Source of the DNA: Streptomyces cirratus
GTDB lineage: Bacteria > Actinomycetota > Actinomycetes > Streptomycetales > Streptomycetaceae
Length of the DNA: 64,000 nucleotides
Assembly: GCF_014650775.1 (NCBI RefSeq)
Contig: NZ_BMVP01000003.1
Coordinates: forward strand, 589,555-653,554
Direction of reading: 5' to 3'
Shown here one piece after another: positions 56,578-64,000 of the stretch. Position numbers and translations under genes: made by a program. The notes under the pieces are model-generated. The model was not told the DNA's origin, did not search any database, and saw only the letters and a program-made list of their open reading frames with translations. Every line of letters starts with the position of its first letter. The stretch's first letter is position 1.

Positions 56578-58424
56578 CCGGTCGGCTCGCCGTCGGCCGG
56601 CCGCGGCGCCGACTCGGCGTCCCGGTCCCGGCGGACGAGGGCGGCGTAGCGGCCCTCGGCGGCGAGGAGTTCCTCGTGCGTACCGCGCTCGGCTATTCGC
56701 CCGGCGTCCAGGACCACGATCTGGTCGGCGTCGCGCACGGTGGAGAGGCGGTGCGCGATCGTGATGGTGGTGCGGCCGGCGGACAGCTTGTCGATGGCCT
56801 GCTGCACCGCGTGCTCAGTACGGGTGTCGAGGGCGCTGGTCGCCTCGTCGAGGATCAGGACCGGCGGGTCGCGCAGGATGGTGCGGGCGATGGCCAGGCG
56901 CTGCTTCTCCCCGCCGGAGAACCGGTAGCCGCGTTCACCGACCAGCGTGTCGTACCCGTCGGGCAGGGACACGATGTGGTCGTGGATCTGGGCGGCGCGG
57001 GCGGCCTCGGCTATCTCCTCGTCGGTCGCGTCCGGCTTGGCGAAGCGCAGGTTGTCGGCGACCGAGGCATGGAAGAGGTAGGTCTCCTGGGAGACCACTC
57101 CTATGGACCTGGCCAGGGAGTCGAAGTCGAGGTCGCGGACATCGATCCCGTCGAGGGCGACCCGGCCGCCGGTGACGTCGTAGAGCCGGGGCACCAGGTA
57201 GCTGAGGGTGCTCTTGCCCGATCCGGTGGGGCCGACCACGGCGAGTGAGGCGCCGGCGGGGACGGTGACGTCGATACCGGCCAGCGTGGGGCCGTTCTTG
57301 CTGTCGTAGGCGAAGTGCACGTCCTCGAAGCGGATCTCACCCTTCGCCCGGCCGATGCGCACCGCGTCCTCGCGTTCGGTGATGTCCACCGGCAGGTCGA
57401 GGTATTCGAAGATGCGGGCGAACAGGGCGAGCGAGGTCTGGATCTGGACACCGGTCGACAACAGGCTGACCGTCGGCCGGAACAGGCCCTGCTGGAGGGT
57501 GACGAAGGCGACGAGGGTGCCCACGGAAAGCGACGGCGCGCCGGCCTGGAGGGCTATGCCGGCGGCCCAGTAGATCAGTGCGGGCATGGCGGCCATGACG
57601 ATGCCGATGGTCGACATCCGCCAGCGCCCGGCCATGCTGGACCGCACTTCCAGGCCGACCAGCTTCTCGGATTCCTCGGAGAAGGACCGCGTCAGCGAGT
57701 CCGCTCGCCCCATGGTGCGGCCGAGCAGGATGCCGCTGACCGAAAGGGACTCGGTGACGGTGGCGGCCATGGCCGCCATCTGCTTCTGCCGCTGGGTGGT
57801 GATCTTCTTGCGCTCGCGCCCGACCCGCCGGCTGATCCACACGAAGACGGGCAGCAGGAGGAGCGAGACGAGCGTCAGCCGCCAGTCGAGGGCGAGCATG
57901 GCGACGACGGAGGCGATCACCGCCGTGAGGTTCGAGACGAGGGACGTCGCGGTGGAGGTGACGGTGGCCTGCATGCCGCCGATGTCGTTGGCTATCCGGG
58001 ACTGGACCTCGCCCGTACGGGTGCGGGTGAAGAAGGCCAGCGGCATGCGCTGGAGCTGGGCGTAGACGGCGGTGCGCAGGTCATGCATGACGCGCTGGCC
58101 GACGGTGGTGGAGATCAGGGTCTGGAGCACGCCGAACACGCTGGTGACGACGGCGGTGAGGATCATGCCGAGGGCGAGCAGGCTCAGCAGACCCGTGCGC
58201 CCCTGGGGGATCGCCACGTCGAGGATCGCCTTGAGCAGGAACGGCGAGGCGACGGCGACGAGCGAGGAGGCGGCGACGAGCGCGCCGACCACCGCGAGGC
58301 GGCCGCGGTAGGGCCGGAAGAGGCCCATGATGCGGCGCAGCTGACGCGGCTGCTCCGCCGGGTTCGGGCGGCTGGGATCGAGGGATTCCTTGGACGGCGT
58401 CCATTCGGGTTCTTTGGGGCGCAT
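56451..58424 (-). CDS. ABC exporter, fused membrane and ATPase domains
   Basis: A 657-residue MsbA/LmrA-type half-transporter. Six transmembrane segments occupy about residues 40-320. The ATPase domain follows, with Walker A G-P-T-G-S-G-K-S-T, Q-loop V-V-S-Q-E-T-Y, signature F-S-G-G-E-K-Q-R-L, Walker B L-I-L-D-E-A-T-S-A-L-D and H-loop I-A-H-R-L. All ATP motifs are intact, so it probably works as a homodimer. The ATG at 58424 follows AAGGAGG. The last 45 residues are a basic tail antisense to the FMO gene. A MarR gene is divergent and probably controls it. Confidence 0.92.
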   Translation of the reverse strand: MRPKEPEWTPSKESLDPSRPNPAEQPRQLRRIMGLFRPYRGRLAVVGALVAASSLVAVASPFLLKAILDVAIPQGRTGLLSLLALGMILTAVVTSVFGVLQTLISTTVGQRVMHDLRTAVYAQLQRMPLAFFTRTRTGEVQSRIANDIGGMQATVTSTATSLVSNLTAVIASVVAMLALDWRLTLVSLLLLPVFVWISRRVGRERKKITTQRQKQMAAMAATVTESLSVSGILLGRTMGRADSLTRSFSEESEKLVGLEVRSSMAGRWRMSTIGIVMAAMPALIYWAAGIALQAGAPSLSVGTLVAFVTLQQGLFRPTVSLLSTGVQIQTSLALFARIFEYLDLPVDITEREDAVRIGRAKGEIRFEDVHFAYDSKNGPTLAGIDVTVPAGASLAVVGPTGSGKSTLSYLVPRLYDVTGGRVALDGIDVRDLDFDSLARSIGVVSQETYLFHASVADNLRFAKPDATDEEIAEAARAAQIHDHIVSLPDGYDTLVGERGYRFSGGEKQRLAIARTILRDPPVLILDEATSALDTRTEHAVQQAIDKLSAGRTTITIAHRLSTVRDADQIVVLDAGRIAERGTHEELLAAEGRYAALVRRDRDAESAPRPADGEPTGQEAATPARAGAPEVSRAGRRRISRTAAPPARLAPVVEAEGP

Positions 58425-58459
58425 GGGCCTCCTTCTGACGAGATTCTCATGAGCATAGC

Positions 58460-58484
58460 TCATTGTTACCTATACTCACAATGA
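58460..58484. promoter_or_regulatory. MarR operator candidate
   Basis: TCATTGT (58460-58466) and ACAATGA (58478-58484) are inverted arms in a markedly AT-rich gap between the divergent ABC exporter and MarR genes. GAGC-ATA-GCTC at 58451-58461 is a second short inverted repeat. The position suits a MarR repressor acting on both promoters. Confidence 0.5.
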
Positions 58485-58523
58485 ATCTGGTCCTGATACT
58501 CTTCCCATTATGAGGACCGCAGC

Positions 58524-59051
58524 ATGAGCACCGCTTCCGAACCGACCGTGACCGGCCCTGACCTGCCCGACGGCCCGGCCCCCGACGGCCCGGCCCGCGC
58601 CGACGCGACCGACAGCGACGACGGTGTCCTGGCCGAGCAGCTGCTGCGCCTGACCCGTCGGCTCCACCGCATCCAAAAGCGCCATCTCGAACCCCTCGGG
58701 ATCACTCCAGCCCAGTCAAGGCTGCTCCGGCTGGTCTCGCACTACGACAGCGGCGAACCGCCCCGGATGGCGGAGCTCGCCGCCCGCCTCGAAGTCGTCC
58801 CCCGGGCCGTGACCACGCTGGTCGACGGTCTGGAGTCGGCCGACTGCGTGCGCCGCGCGCCCGACCCCGCGAACCGCCGGGTCATCCGGATCGAGCTGAC
58901 CGACACCGGCCGCGCCACCCTGCGCCGCCTGCGCAACGCGCGGACCGCCGCCGCGGAGGAGATCCTGGCTCCCCTGACCGCGGCACAGCGCGGGGTGCTC
59001 GGCGGTCTGCTCGACACCCTGGCCGACGCGCCCGCGGAGCGCGGCTGCTGA
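58524..59051 (+). CDS. MarR family transcriptional regulator
   Basis: A 175-residue regulator. The winged HTH includes L-G-I-T-P-A-Q-S-R-L-L-R-L-V near residue 59, R-M-A-E-L-A-A-R-L-E-V-V-P-R-A-V-T-T-L-V as the recognition helix, and D-P-A-N-R-R-V-I-R-I-E-L-T-D-T-G-R as the wing. The first 30 residues are acidic and proline-rich. It is divergent from the ABC exporter across a 99-bp gap that contains inverted repeats, the usual design of a drug-responsive exporter and its repressor. Confidence 0.9.
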   Translation: MSTASEPTVTGPDLPDGPAPDGPARADATDSDDGVLAEQLLRLTRRLHRIQKRHLEPLGITPAQSRLLRLVSHYDSGEPPRMAELAARLEVVPRAVTTLVDGLESADCVRRAPDPANRRVIRIELTDTGRATLRRLRNARTAAAEEILAPLTAAQRGVLGGLLDTLADAPAERGC

Positions 59052-59214
59052 GCACCACCGCGCCCGCGCAGGCCGGTTGACCAGTCCGTACGCCAACCGA
59101 CCTGCCCGCAAACCTCGCTGCCGAGACCGGCGGCCGGCATAAAATCGGTTGCCCGTGCCCGGTCCGGAAGACGAACCTTGTGTGGTTTGAGCCACTCGAC
59201 CGTCATGGGGCGTC

Positions 59215-61077
59215 ATGCAGATCAGCGATCTTCCGCATCCGGATCCCGGAGTACCCGACGCCCGCTCCGGCCCGCGTTTCCTGCTCTGGCTGGGCCGCAC
59301 CCAACTGGGCGGACAGGCCAAGAGCCTGTGCTGGGGGCTGGTCCACCACTGCGCCATCGCCGGACTGCCGTTCGCGGTCGGCCTGGGCGTGGAGGCGGCC
59401 GTGGACGGCGACGGCCACCGGCTGCTGCTCGTCGGCGCGTTGATCGCCCTGCTGGGCGTCGCCATCTCCCTGGGCGACACCATGCTGCACCGCACCAGCG
59501 TCACGAACTGGATCACCGCCGCCGCCCGCGTGCAGCAACTGCTCGCCCGTAAGACCGCCGACCTCGGGTCAGCCCTGACCCGCCGGGTGGCGGCCGGCGA
59601 AGTGGTCTCCGTATCGACGGGCGACGTGGAGAAGGTCGGCTGGTTCGTCGAGGCGGTCTCCCGCTTCCTCGCGGCGGCCGTCGCCATCATCGTCGTCTGC
59701 GTGGCCCTGGTCGTGTACGCCCCCTCCCTCGGCGTCGTCGTCGCCGTGGGGATGCCGCTGCTGGCGCTCTCCTCCCTGCCGCTGCTCCCCCGCGCCACCC
59801 AACGGGCCGACATCCAGCGGGAGAAGGCGGGCAAGGCGACCGAACTGGCCTCCGACACCGTGGCGGGCCTGCGCGTCCTGCGCGGCATCGGCGGCGAAGA
59901 GCTGTTTCTCGGCCGGTACCGGGAGGCCTCGCAGGAAGTACGGACGGCCGCGGTGCGCAGTGCGCGCATGTGGGCACTGATCTCGGCCGTCCAGGTGTTC
60001 CTGCCGGGGGTCCTCCTGATCACGGTGGTCTGGTACGGCTCCTCGCTCGTCCTGGACCGGCGGCTCGCAGTCGGTGAACTCGTTGCGGTGTTCAGCGCGG
60101 TGTCGCTGTTGCTGTACCCGCTGCGCAGCGTGGAGGAGATCGCCATGGCCTACTCGTTCTCCCGGCCCTCCGCCACCCGCGCGGCCCGGGTGCTGCGGCT
60201 GACGCGCGACGAAGCCCCGGAGCCCGCCGGAGCCGTGGACGCCGTCCGGGCCCCCGCTCCGGGCGGGGACCTGTACGACCCGCGGACAGGGCTGCTGGTC
60301 CCCGCGGGCCGGTTCACCGCCGTCGTGTGCGGGGACCCCGACCTCGCGGGCCGGCTCGCGGAACGCCTGGGCGGACATCCCCCGGGCGACGGTGAAGGCG
60401 CCGGGGACCGCGCCCCGGTGCTGCTGGGAGGCGTGGCACTGGACGAACTCGCGCTGGAGACGGCCCGAGCGCTGGTCCTCGTACAGGACAAGGACCCGGT
60501 GCTGCTTTCCGGCACGCTGCGCGAGCTGTTCGACGTACCGGCGTCCGGGGCGGTGACCCCCGCGGCCGCGCTGGCCGCCGCCCAGTGCGGTGACGTACTG
60601 GAGGCCGTGCTACAGGCGGCTCCCGAAGGGGTTCAGGATCCGATGGACGCCCGGATCACCGAACGGGGCCGGTCGCTCTCCGGCGGCCAGCGCCAACGGC
60701 TCGCACTGGCCCGTTCCCTGGTCGCCGACCCGGAGGTGCTGGTGCTGGACGAGCCGACCTCGGCGGTCGACTCGCACACCGAGGCGCGCATCGCGGACGG
60801 CATCGCGGCACTGCGCGCCGGGCGCACGACGGTCGTCCTGACCTCTTCGCCACTGGTGCTGGACCGCGCCGACCGGGTGGTCCTCGTACACGAGGGCGTC
60901 GCCCTGCCGGCCGGCAGCCACCGCGACCTGTTGCGGGAAGAGCCCCGCTACCGGGCGGTCGTCACGCGGGAGACCGATGAGGAACAGCGCCTCGACGGGC
61001 TGCCCCTGACCGCGCTGGACGAAGGCATCACCGGCCGGCTCGAGGAAGAACTCACCGAGATCGAGGGATCCGCATGA
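59215..61077 (+). CDS. ABC exporter subunit without Walker A (heterodimer partner 1)
   Basis: A 620-residue half-transporter. Six membrane helices lie within residues 25-310, then a nucleotide-binding domain. At the Walker A position the sequence reads A-V-V-C-G-D-P-D-L-A-G-R, with no G-K-[ST]. The signature L-S-G-G-Q-R-Q-R-L and Walker B V-L-V-L-D-E-P-T-S-A-V-D are intact, but the H-loop His is replaced (V-L-T-S-S-P-L). It therefore cannot bind ATP in its own Walker site but can supply the signature to the partner. Its stop overlaps the partner's ATG (ATGA). Confidence 0.88.
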   Translation: MQISDLPHPDPGVPDARSGPRFLLWLGRTQLGGQAKSLCWGLVHHCAIAGLPFAVGLGVEAAVDGDGHRLLLVGALIALLGVAISLGDTMLHRTSVTNWITAAARVQQLLARKTADLGSALTRRVAAGEVVSVSTGDVEKVGWFVEAVSRFLAAAVAIIVVCVALVVYAPSLGVVVAVGMPLLALSSLPLLPRATQRADIQREKAGKATELASDTVAGLRVLRGIGGEELFLGRYREASQEVRTAAVRSARMWALISAVQVFLPGVLLITVVWYGSSLVLDRRLAVGELVAVFSAVSLLLYPLRSVEEIAMAYSFSRPSATRAARVLRLTRDEAPEPAGAVDAVRAPAPGGDLYDPRTGLLVPAGRFTAVVCGDPDLAGRLAERLGGHPPGDGEGAGDRAPVLLGGVALDELALETARALVLVQDKDPVLLSGTLRELFDVPASGAVTPAAALAAAQCGDVLEAVLQAAPEGVQDPMDARITERGRSLSGGQRQRLALARSLVADPEVLVLDEPTSAVDSHTEARIADGIAALRAGRTTVVLTSSPLVLDRADRVVLVHEGVALPAGSHRDLLREEPRYRAVVTRETDEEQRLDGLPLTALDEGITGRLEEELTEIEGSA

Positions 61078-62855
61078 TCGGCGTGGCACCGCCGCAATAT
61101 GACCCGGCCGCCCCGGAGTCGGCCACGACGCTGCCCGTCGGCACGTCGGCGACCGTACGGGGCTACGTGCGCGGCCTTTTCCGACGCCACCGGCGGGCCT
61201 TCGTGGCGCTGGTGAGCGCCAACGCGGTCGCGGTGATCGCCTCCATGGTGGGCCCGTACCTGCTGGGGCGGGTCGTGGACGACCTCGCGGCGGGGGTGCG
61301 CGAGCTCCACCTGCTGCGCGTGAGCCTGCTGTTCGCGCTGGCGCTCGCCGTCCAGACCTGCTTCGTGCGCGCGGTCCGGCTGCGCGGGGCGATGCTCGGC
61401 GAGGAAATGCTGGCCGACCTGCGCGAGGACTTCCTGGTGCGGTCGGTCGGCCTGCCGCCCGGCGTGCTGGAGCGGGCCGGGACCGGTGACCTGCTGTCGC
61501 GGATCACCACCGACATCGACCGGCTGGCCAACGCGATGCGGGAGGCCGTGCCGCAGCTGTCCGTCGGCGTGGTGTGGGCCGGGCTGCTCTTCGGGGCGCT
61601 GGCGGTGACCGCGCCGCCGCTGGCGGTGGCCGCGCTGGTGGCGCTGCCGGTGCTGGTGATCGGCTGCCGGTGGTACTTCCGGCGGGCGCCGTCCGCGTAC
61701 CGCTCGGAGGCGGCCGGCTACGCGGCGGTCTCGGCGGTGCTGACGGAGACGGTGGACGCGGGGCGCACGATCGAGGCGCACCGGCTCGGGCGGCGCCGGG
61801 TGGCGCTGTCGGAACAGCGCATCCGTCAGTGGACCCAGTGGGAGCGGTACACGCTTTTCCTGCGGTCGGTGCTCTTCCCCGTCATCAACGTCACCTACGT
61901 GACGATCCTCGGCTCGGTGCTGATGATCGGCGGCTACTGCGTACTGCGCGGCTGGATGTCGGTGGGGCAGCTGACGACGGGTGCGCTGCTGGCCCAGATG
62001 ATGGTCGACCCGATCGGTCTGATCCTGCGCTGGTACGACGAACTACAGGTCGCCCAGGTCTCGTTGGGCCGGCTGGTCGGCATCCACGAGATCGAACCCG
62101 ACGGGGGTGACGCGGCCGTCTCGCCACAAGGGCGGGAGGTGCGGGCCGAGGAGGTGCGGTTCGGCTACCGGGAGGGCGTGGACGTCCTGCACCGGGTGTC
62201 GATGTCCGTGCCGCCGGGTACCCGGATGGCGCTGGTCGGGCCGTCGGGTGCGGGCAAGTCGACGCTGGGCCGGCTGCTGGCGGGCATCTACGCGCCCCGG
62301 GCCGGCGAGGTCACGCTCGGCGGGGCGCGGCTGTCGCGGATGCCGGCGGAGCGGGTGCGGGAGCAGGTGGCGCTGGTCAACCAGGAGCACCACGTGTTCG
62401 TGGGCTCGCTCCGGGACAACCTGCGCCTTGCCAGGTCGGGCGCAGGGGACGCCGACCTGTGGGCGGCGCTGGAGGCGGTGGACGCGGACGGCTGGGCGCG
62501 TGCCCTTGAGGCCGGGCTGGACACGGAGGTCGGTTCGGGCGCCGCGGCGCTGACCCCGGCCCAGGCGCAGCAGGTGGCGCTGGCCCGGCTGGTGCTGGCC
62601 GATCCGCACACGCTCGTACTGGACGAGGCCACCTCGCTGCTGGACCCGCGGGCGGCCCGGCACCTGGAGCGTTCGCTGGCCCGGGTGCTGGACGGCCGTA
62701 CGGTCATCGCGATCGCCCACCGGCTGCACACCGCGCACGACGCGGATGTGATCGCGGTGGTCGAGGGTGGCCGGATCAGTGAGTTCGGTTCGCACGAGGA
62801 ACTCGTCGCGGCGGACGGCGCCTACGCGGCGCTGTGGCGGTCCTGGCACGGGTGA
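61074..62855 (+). CDS. ABC exporter subunit with degenerate signature (heterodimer partner 2)
   Basis: A 593-residue half-transporter with six membrane helices followed by an ATPase domain. Walker A is perfect (G-P-S-G-A-G-K-S-T), Walker B is V-L-D-E-A-T-S-L-L-D with the catalytic Glu, and the H-loop is I-A-H-R-L. The signature motif, however, reads L-T-P-A-Q-A-Q-Q instead of L-S-G-G-Q. With the upstream subunit it would form exactly one full ATP site, made of this Walker A/B/H set and the other's L-S-G-G-Q. The start overlaps the stop of the first subunit. A terminator follows. Confidence 0.9.
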   Translation: MIGVAPPQYDPAAPESATTLPVGTSATVRGYVRGLFRRHRRAFVALVSANAVAVIASMVGPYLLGRVVDDLAAGVRELHLLRVSLLFALALAVQTCFVRAVRLRGAMLGEEMLADLREDFLVRSVGLPPGVLERAGTGDLLSRITTDIDRLANAMREAVPQLSVGVVWAGLLFGALAVTAPPLAVAALVALPVLVIGCRWYFRRAPSAYRSEAAGYAAVSAVLTETVDAGRTIEAHRLGRRRVALSEQRIRQWTQWERYTLFLRSVLFPVINVTYVTILGSVLMIGGYCVLRGWMSVGQLTTGALLAQMMVDPIGLILRWYDELQVAQVSLGRLVGIHEIEPDGGDAAVSPQGREVRAEEVRFGYREGVDVLHRVSMSVPPGTRMALVGPSGAGKSTLGRLLAGIYAPRAGEVTLGGARLSRMPAERVREQVALVNQEHHVFVGSLRDNLRLARSGAGDADLWAALEAVDADGWARALEAGLDTEVGSGAAALTPAQAQQVALARLVLADPHTLVLDEATSLLDPRAARHLERSLARVLDGRTVIAIAHRLHTAHDADVIAVVEGGRISEFGSHEELVAADGAYAALWRSWHG

Positions 62856-62865
62856 GGCGGGACCC

Positions 62866-62899
62866 CGCGGACGCCACACGTGGGTCGGTGGCGTCCGCG
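62866..62899. terminator. Bidirectional hairpin terminator
   Basis: CGCGGACGCCAC (62866-62877) and GTGGCGTCCGCG (62888-62899) form a perfect 12-bp stem with a 10-nt loop between the convergent ABC exporter and esterase genes. Confidence 0.85.
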
Positions 62900-62918
62900 A
62901 GGCCGTCCGGGGGCGCCC

Positions 62919-63905
62919 CTACGCCTTGCGGAGGCGGTCGATGATGCCGTCGAGGTCGCGCCACATCATGTAGTCGCGGACGAAGTGGCCACCGGGCTCC
63001 TCGTGCCACTCGTGCGGGATCCCGGCCCGGTCGAGGAGGCCGCGGAACTCCCGCTGGCCGGCGAGGACCTGCGTTTCGTTGAACGAGTCGAAGGCGTTGG
63101 TCGGGTCGGGGCTGGTGCCCGCGACGAGGAAGACCCGCTTGTTGCGGTAGCTCTCGATGCGCTCGACGGGATTGTCCGCGGTGACGCGGGCCTGGTCCCA
63201 GGGCACGCCGTAGACGGTGCCGCCGCCGAGGTCGAGGGCCGCGGAGGACAGGTTGGCCCAGTGCACGACCGCCCCGCCGTCACGGCGCACGCTGGCGGGC
63301 CCGGAGTGGGCGCTGACCGAGGCGAAGTGGCCCCAGTACTTGGCCGCGTACTTGAGGGCGCCGAAGCCGCCCATCGAGAACCCTCCGACGGCGCGGCCGT
63401 CGTACTCGGCGAACGTCCGGAAGTTCGCCTCGACCCAGGGCAGGAGCTGGTTGATGTGGAAGTGCTCCCAGTTGCGGGGGCCCGTGTTGGAGCTGACGGG
63501 GTTGGAGTACCAGCCCGCGTGGCCGCCGTCCGGCATCACGACGATGAGCGGCCGGCCGGCGGTCCAGGCGCGGATGCCGAGGCGGTCGAAGGTGATGAAG
63601 TCCTGGTCGGTGCCGCCGCCGTGGAAGAGGTAGAGGACGGGGTAGGTGCGCCCGCTGGTGTGGTAGTCGTCGGGGAGCAGGACGTTGACGGCGGGCTGCC
63701 AGCCGATCGCGTCGGTCTGGAAGCGGTAGTACCACATGCGGGCGTCGCCCTCGTTGTGGTCGACGATGTGCAGCCCGAATCCGTCGTCGGCCGCGCTCGC
63801 CGCCGATGCCGTCCCGAGGACGCCCGCACCGCCGAGGGCCATGGCGGCGGAGAGCCCGCCGACGGACTTGAGGATGCTCCTGCGGGTGGGGCTGTGTTCG
63901 TTCAC
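62919..63905 (-). CDS. Tat-exported esterase (antigen-85/esterase D-like)
   Basis: A 328-residue alpha/beta hydrolase with a twin-arginine signal: T-R-R-S-I-L-K-S followed by a hydrophobic stretch and A-S-A-A cleavage near residue 39. The fold blocks are V-L-Y-L-F-H-G-G-G, V-V-M-P-D-G-G-H-A-G-W-Y and the nucleophile S177 in G-G-F-S-M-G-G. The C-terminal H-E-E-P-G-G-H-F supplies the catalytic His. It should act outside the cell on esters. The GTG at 63905 follows CAGGAGG. A second gene, seen only at its 3' end, lies just upstream on the same strand, so they may be an operon. Confidence 0.88.
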   Translation of the reverse strand: MNEHSPTRRSILKSVGGLSAAMALGGAGVLGTASAASAADDGFGLHIVDHNEGDARMWYYRFQTDAIGWQPAVNVLLPDDYHTSGRTYPVLYLFHGGGTDQDFITFDRLGIRAWTAGRPLIVVMPDGGHAGWYSNPVSSNTGPRNWEHFHINQLLPWVEANFRTFAEYDGRAVGGFSMGGFGALKYAAKYWGHFASVSAHSGPASVRRDGGAVVHWANLSSAALDLGGGTVYGVPWDQARVTADNPVERIESYRNKRVFLVAGTSPDPTNAFDSFNETQVLAGQREFRGLLDRAGIPHEWHEEPGGHFVRDYMMWRDLDGIIDRLRKA

Positions 63906-63940
63906 GGTGACCTCCTGGTCGATGGGTGTGGGTGAGTACG

Positions 63941-64000
63941 TCAGTTGGTGGTGGTCCAGGTGCCCCGGTCGGGGTTCCAGTGGATGCTGGCGTTCTGGAA
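63941..64000 (-). CDS. C-terminal end of a gene, LGFP-repeat-like
   Basis: Only the last 19 codons lie in the window: F-Q-N-A-S-I-H-W-N-P-D-R-G-T-W followed by T-T-T-N and a TGA. The F-Q-N-x-S-I-x-W-x-P-x-x-G pattern resembles the end of LGFP repeats found in exported hydrolases and peptidoglycan-binding proteins of actinobacteria. The stop lies 35 bp before the start of the Tat-exported esterase. Little more can be said. Confidence 0.45.
   Translation of the reverse strand, partial: FQNASIHWNPDRGTWTTTN

Noticed and set aside
1..64000. tRNA, rRNA and riboswitch genes
   Set aside because: I found no clover-leaf with a TTCGA-type arm, no rRNA-like segment and no B12-riboswitch-like B12-box despite the cobalamin regulator; a covariance-model search would settle this.

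Overview
The window is a stretch of high-GC actinobacterial chromosome, almost certainly Streptomyces. Evidence is the strong third-codon-position GC bias, frequent GTG starts, purine-rich ribosome binding sites, mycothiol-type enzymes, LitR/CarH-type and SpoIIE-type regulators, Tat-exported hydrolases, a bacterial nitric oxide synthase and many Streptomyces-type DUF proteins. I see no rRNA, tRNA, CRISPR, prophage or complete insertion sequence. The only mobile-looking DNA is a 173-bp MITE-like element at 32310-32482. Gene density is about one gene per kb and most genes are chromosomal housekeeping or accessory genes.

Layout. 1-5.7 kb: end of an anti-sigma-like ATPase, ROK regulator, AlkB-like dioxygenase, mycothiol-dependent isomerase-type protein, two secreted proteins. 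5.7-13.3 kb: geranylgeranyl-reductase-type flavoprotein, M20 dipeptidase, MBL hydrolase, a kinase-Nudix fusion, LacI regulator, DUF6986 aldolase-like protein. 13.3-18.8 kb: etfBA operon, flavin reductase with a candidate upstream leader peptide, thioredoxin, acyltransferase, MFS transporter. 18.7-22.6 kb: operon DUF6421 - SDR - threonine aldolase - transglutaminase-like. 22.8-28.5 kb: LLM flavoprotein with a palindromic operator, a GDPD with lost metal ligands, GNAT, DUF5134 and M56 protease, TetR. 28.5-32.2 kb: divergent LVIVD protein and DUF305 lipoprotein, FprA-type reductase. 32.1-34.3 kb: MITE, ArsR repressor, OYE reductase and a multi-half-site operator. 34.3-41.3 kb: BNR-repeat protein, ung, chelatase-like protein, lactonase, nitric oxide synthase, FUSC exporter. 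41.5-47.5 kb: translationally coupled SpoIIE and PP2C phosphatases, DUF5988 peptide, histidine phosphatase - APC permease - universal stress protein.

47.6-54.4 kb is the most coherent system: a putative light/singlet-oxygen response island. A sigma-70/ECF factor lies tail-to-tail with an operon SDR(DUF2867) - photolyase - B12-binding MerR (LitR/CarH type). Divergent from that operon is a coupled pair, FAD oxidoreductase - DUF1365. The 189-bp divergent promoter region carries four tandem 12-bp direct repeats, the geometry expected for a tetrameric, head-to-tail-binding CarH-like repressor. The cyclopropane-fatty-acid methyltransferase that usually accompanies the FAD/DUF1365 pair is absent here.

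54.4-64 kb: Lrp regulator, a HAD phosphatase lacking its cap domain, an FMO-like flavoprotein, a homodimeric-type ABC exporter divergent from a MarR regulator, and a heterodimeric ABC exporter whose two ATPase domains have lost complementary motifs so that only one composite ATP site can be complete. The window closes with a Tat-exported esterase and the 3' end of another gene.
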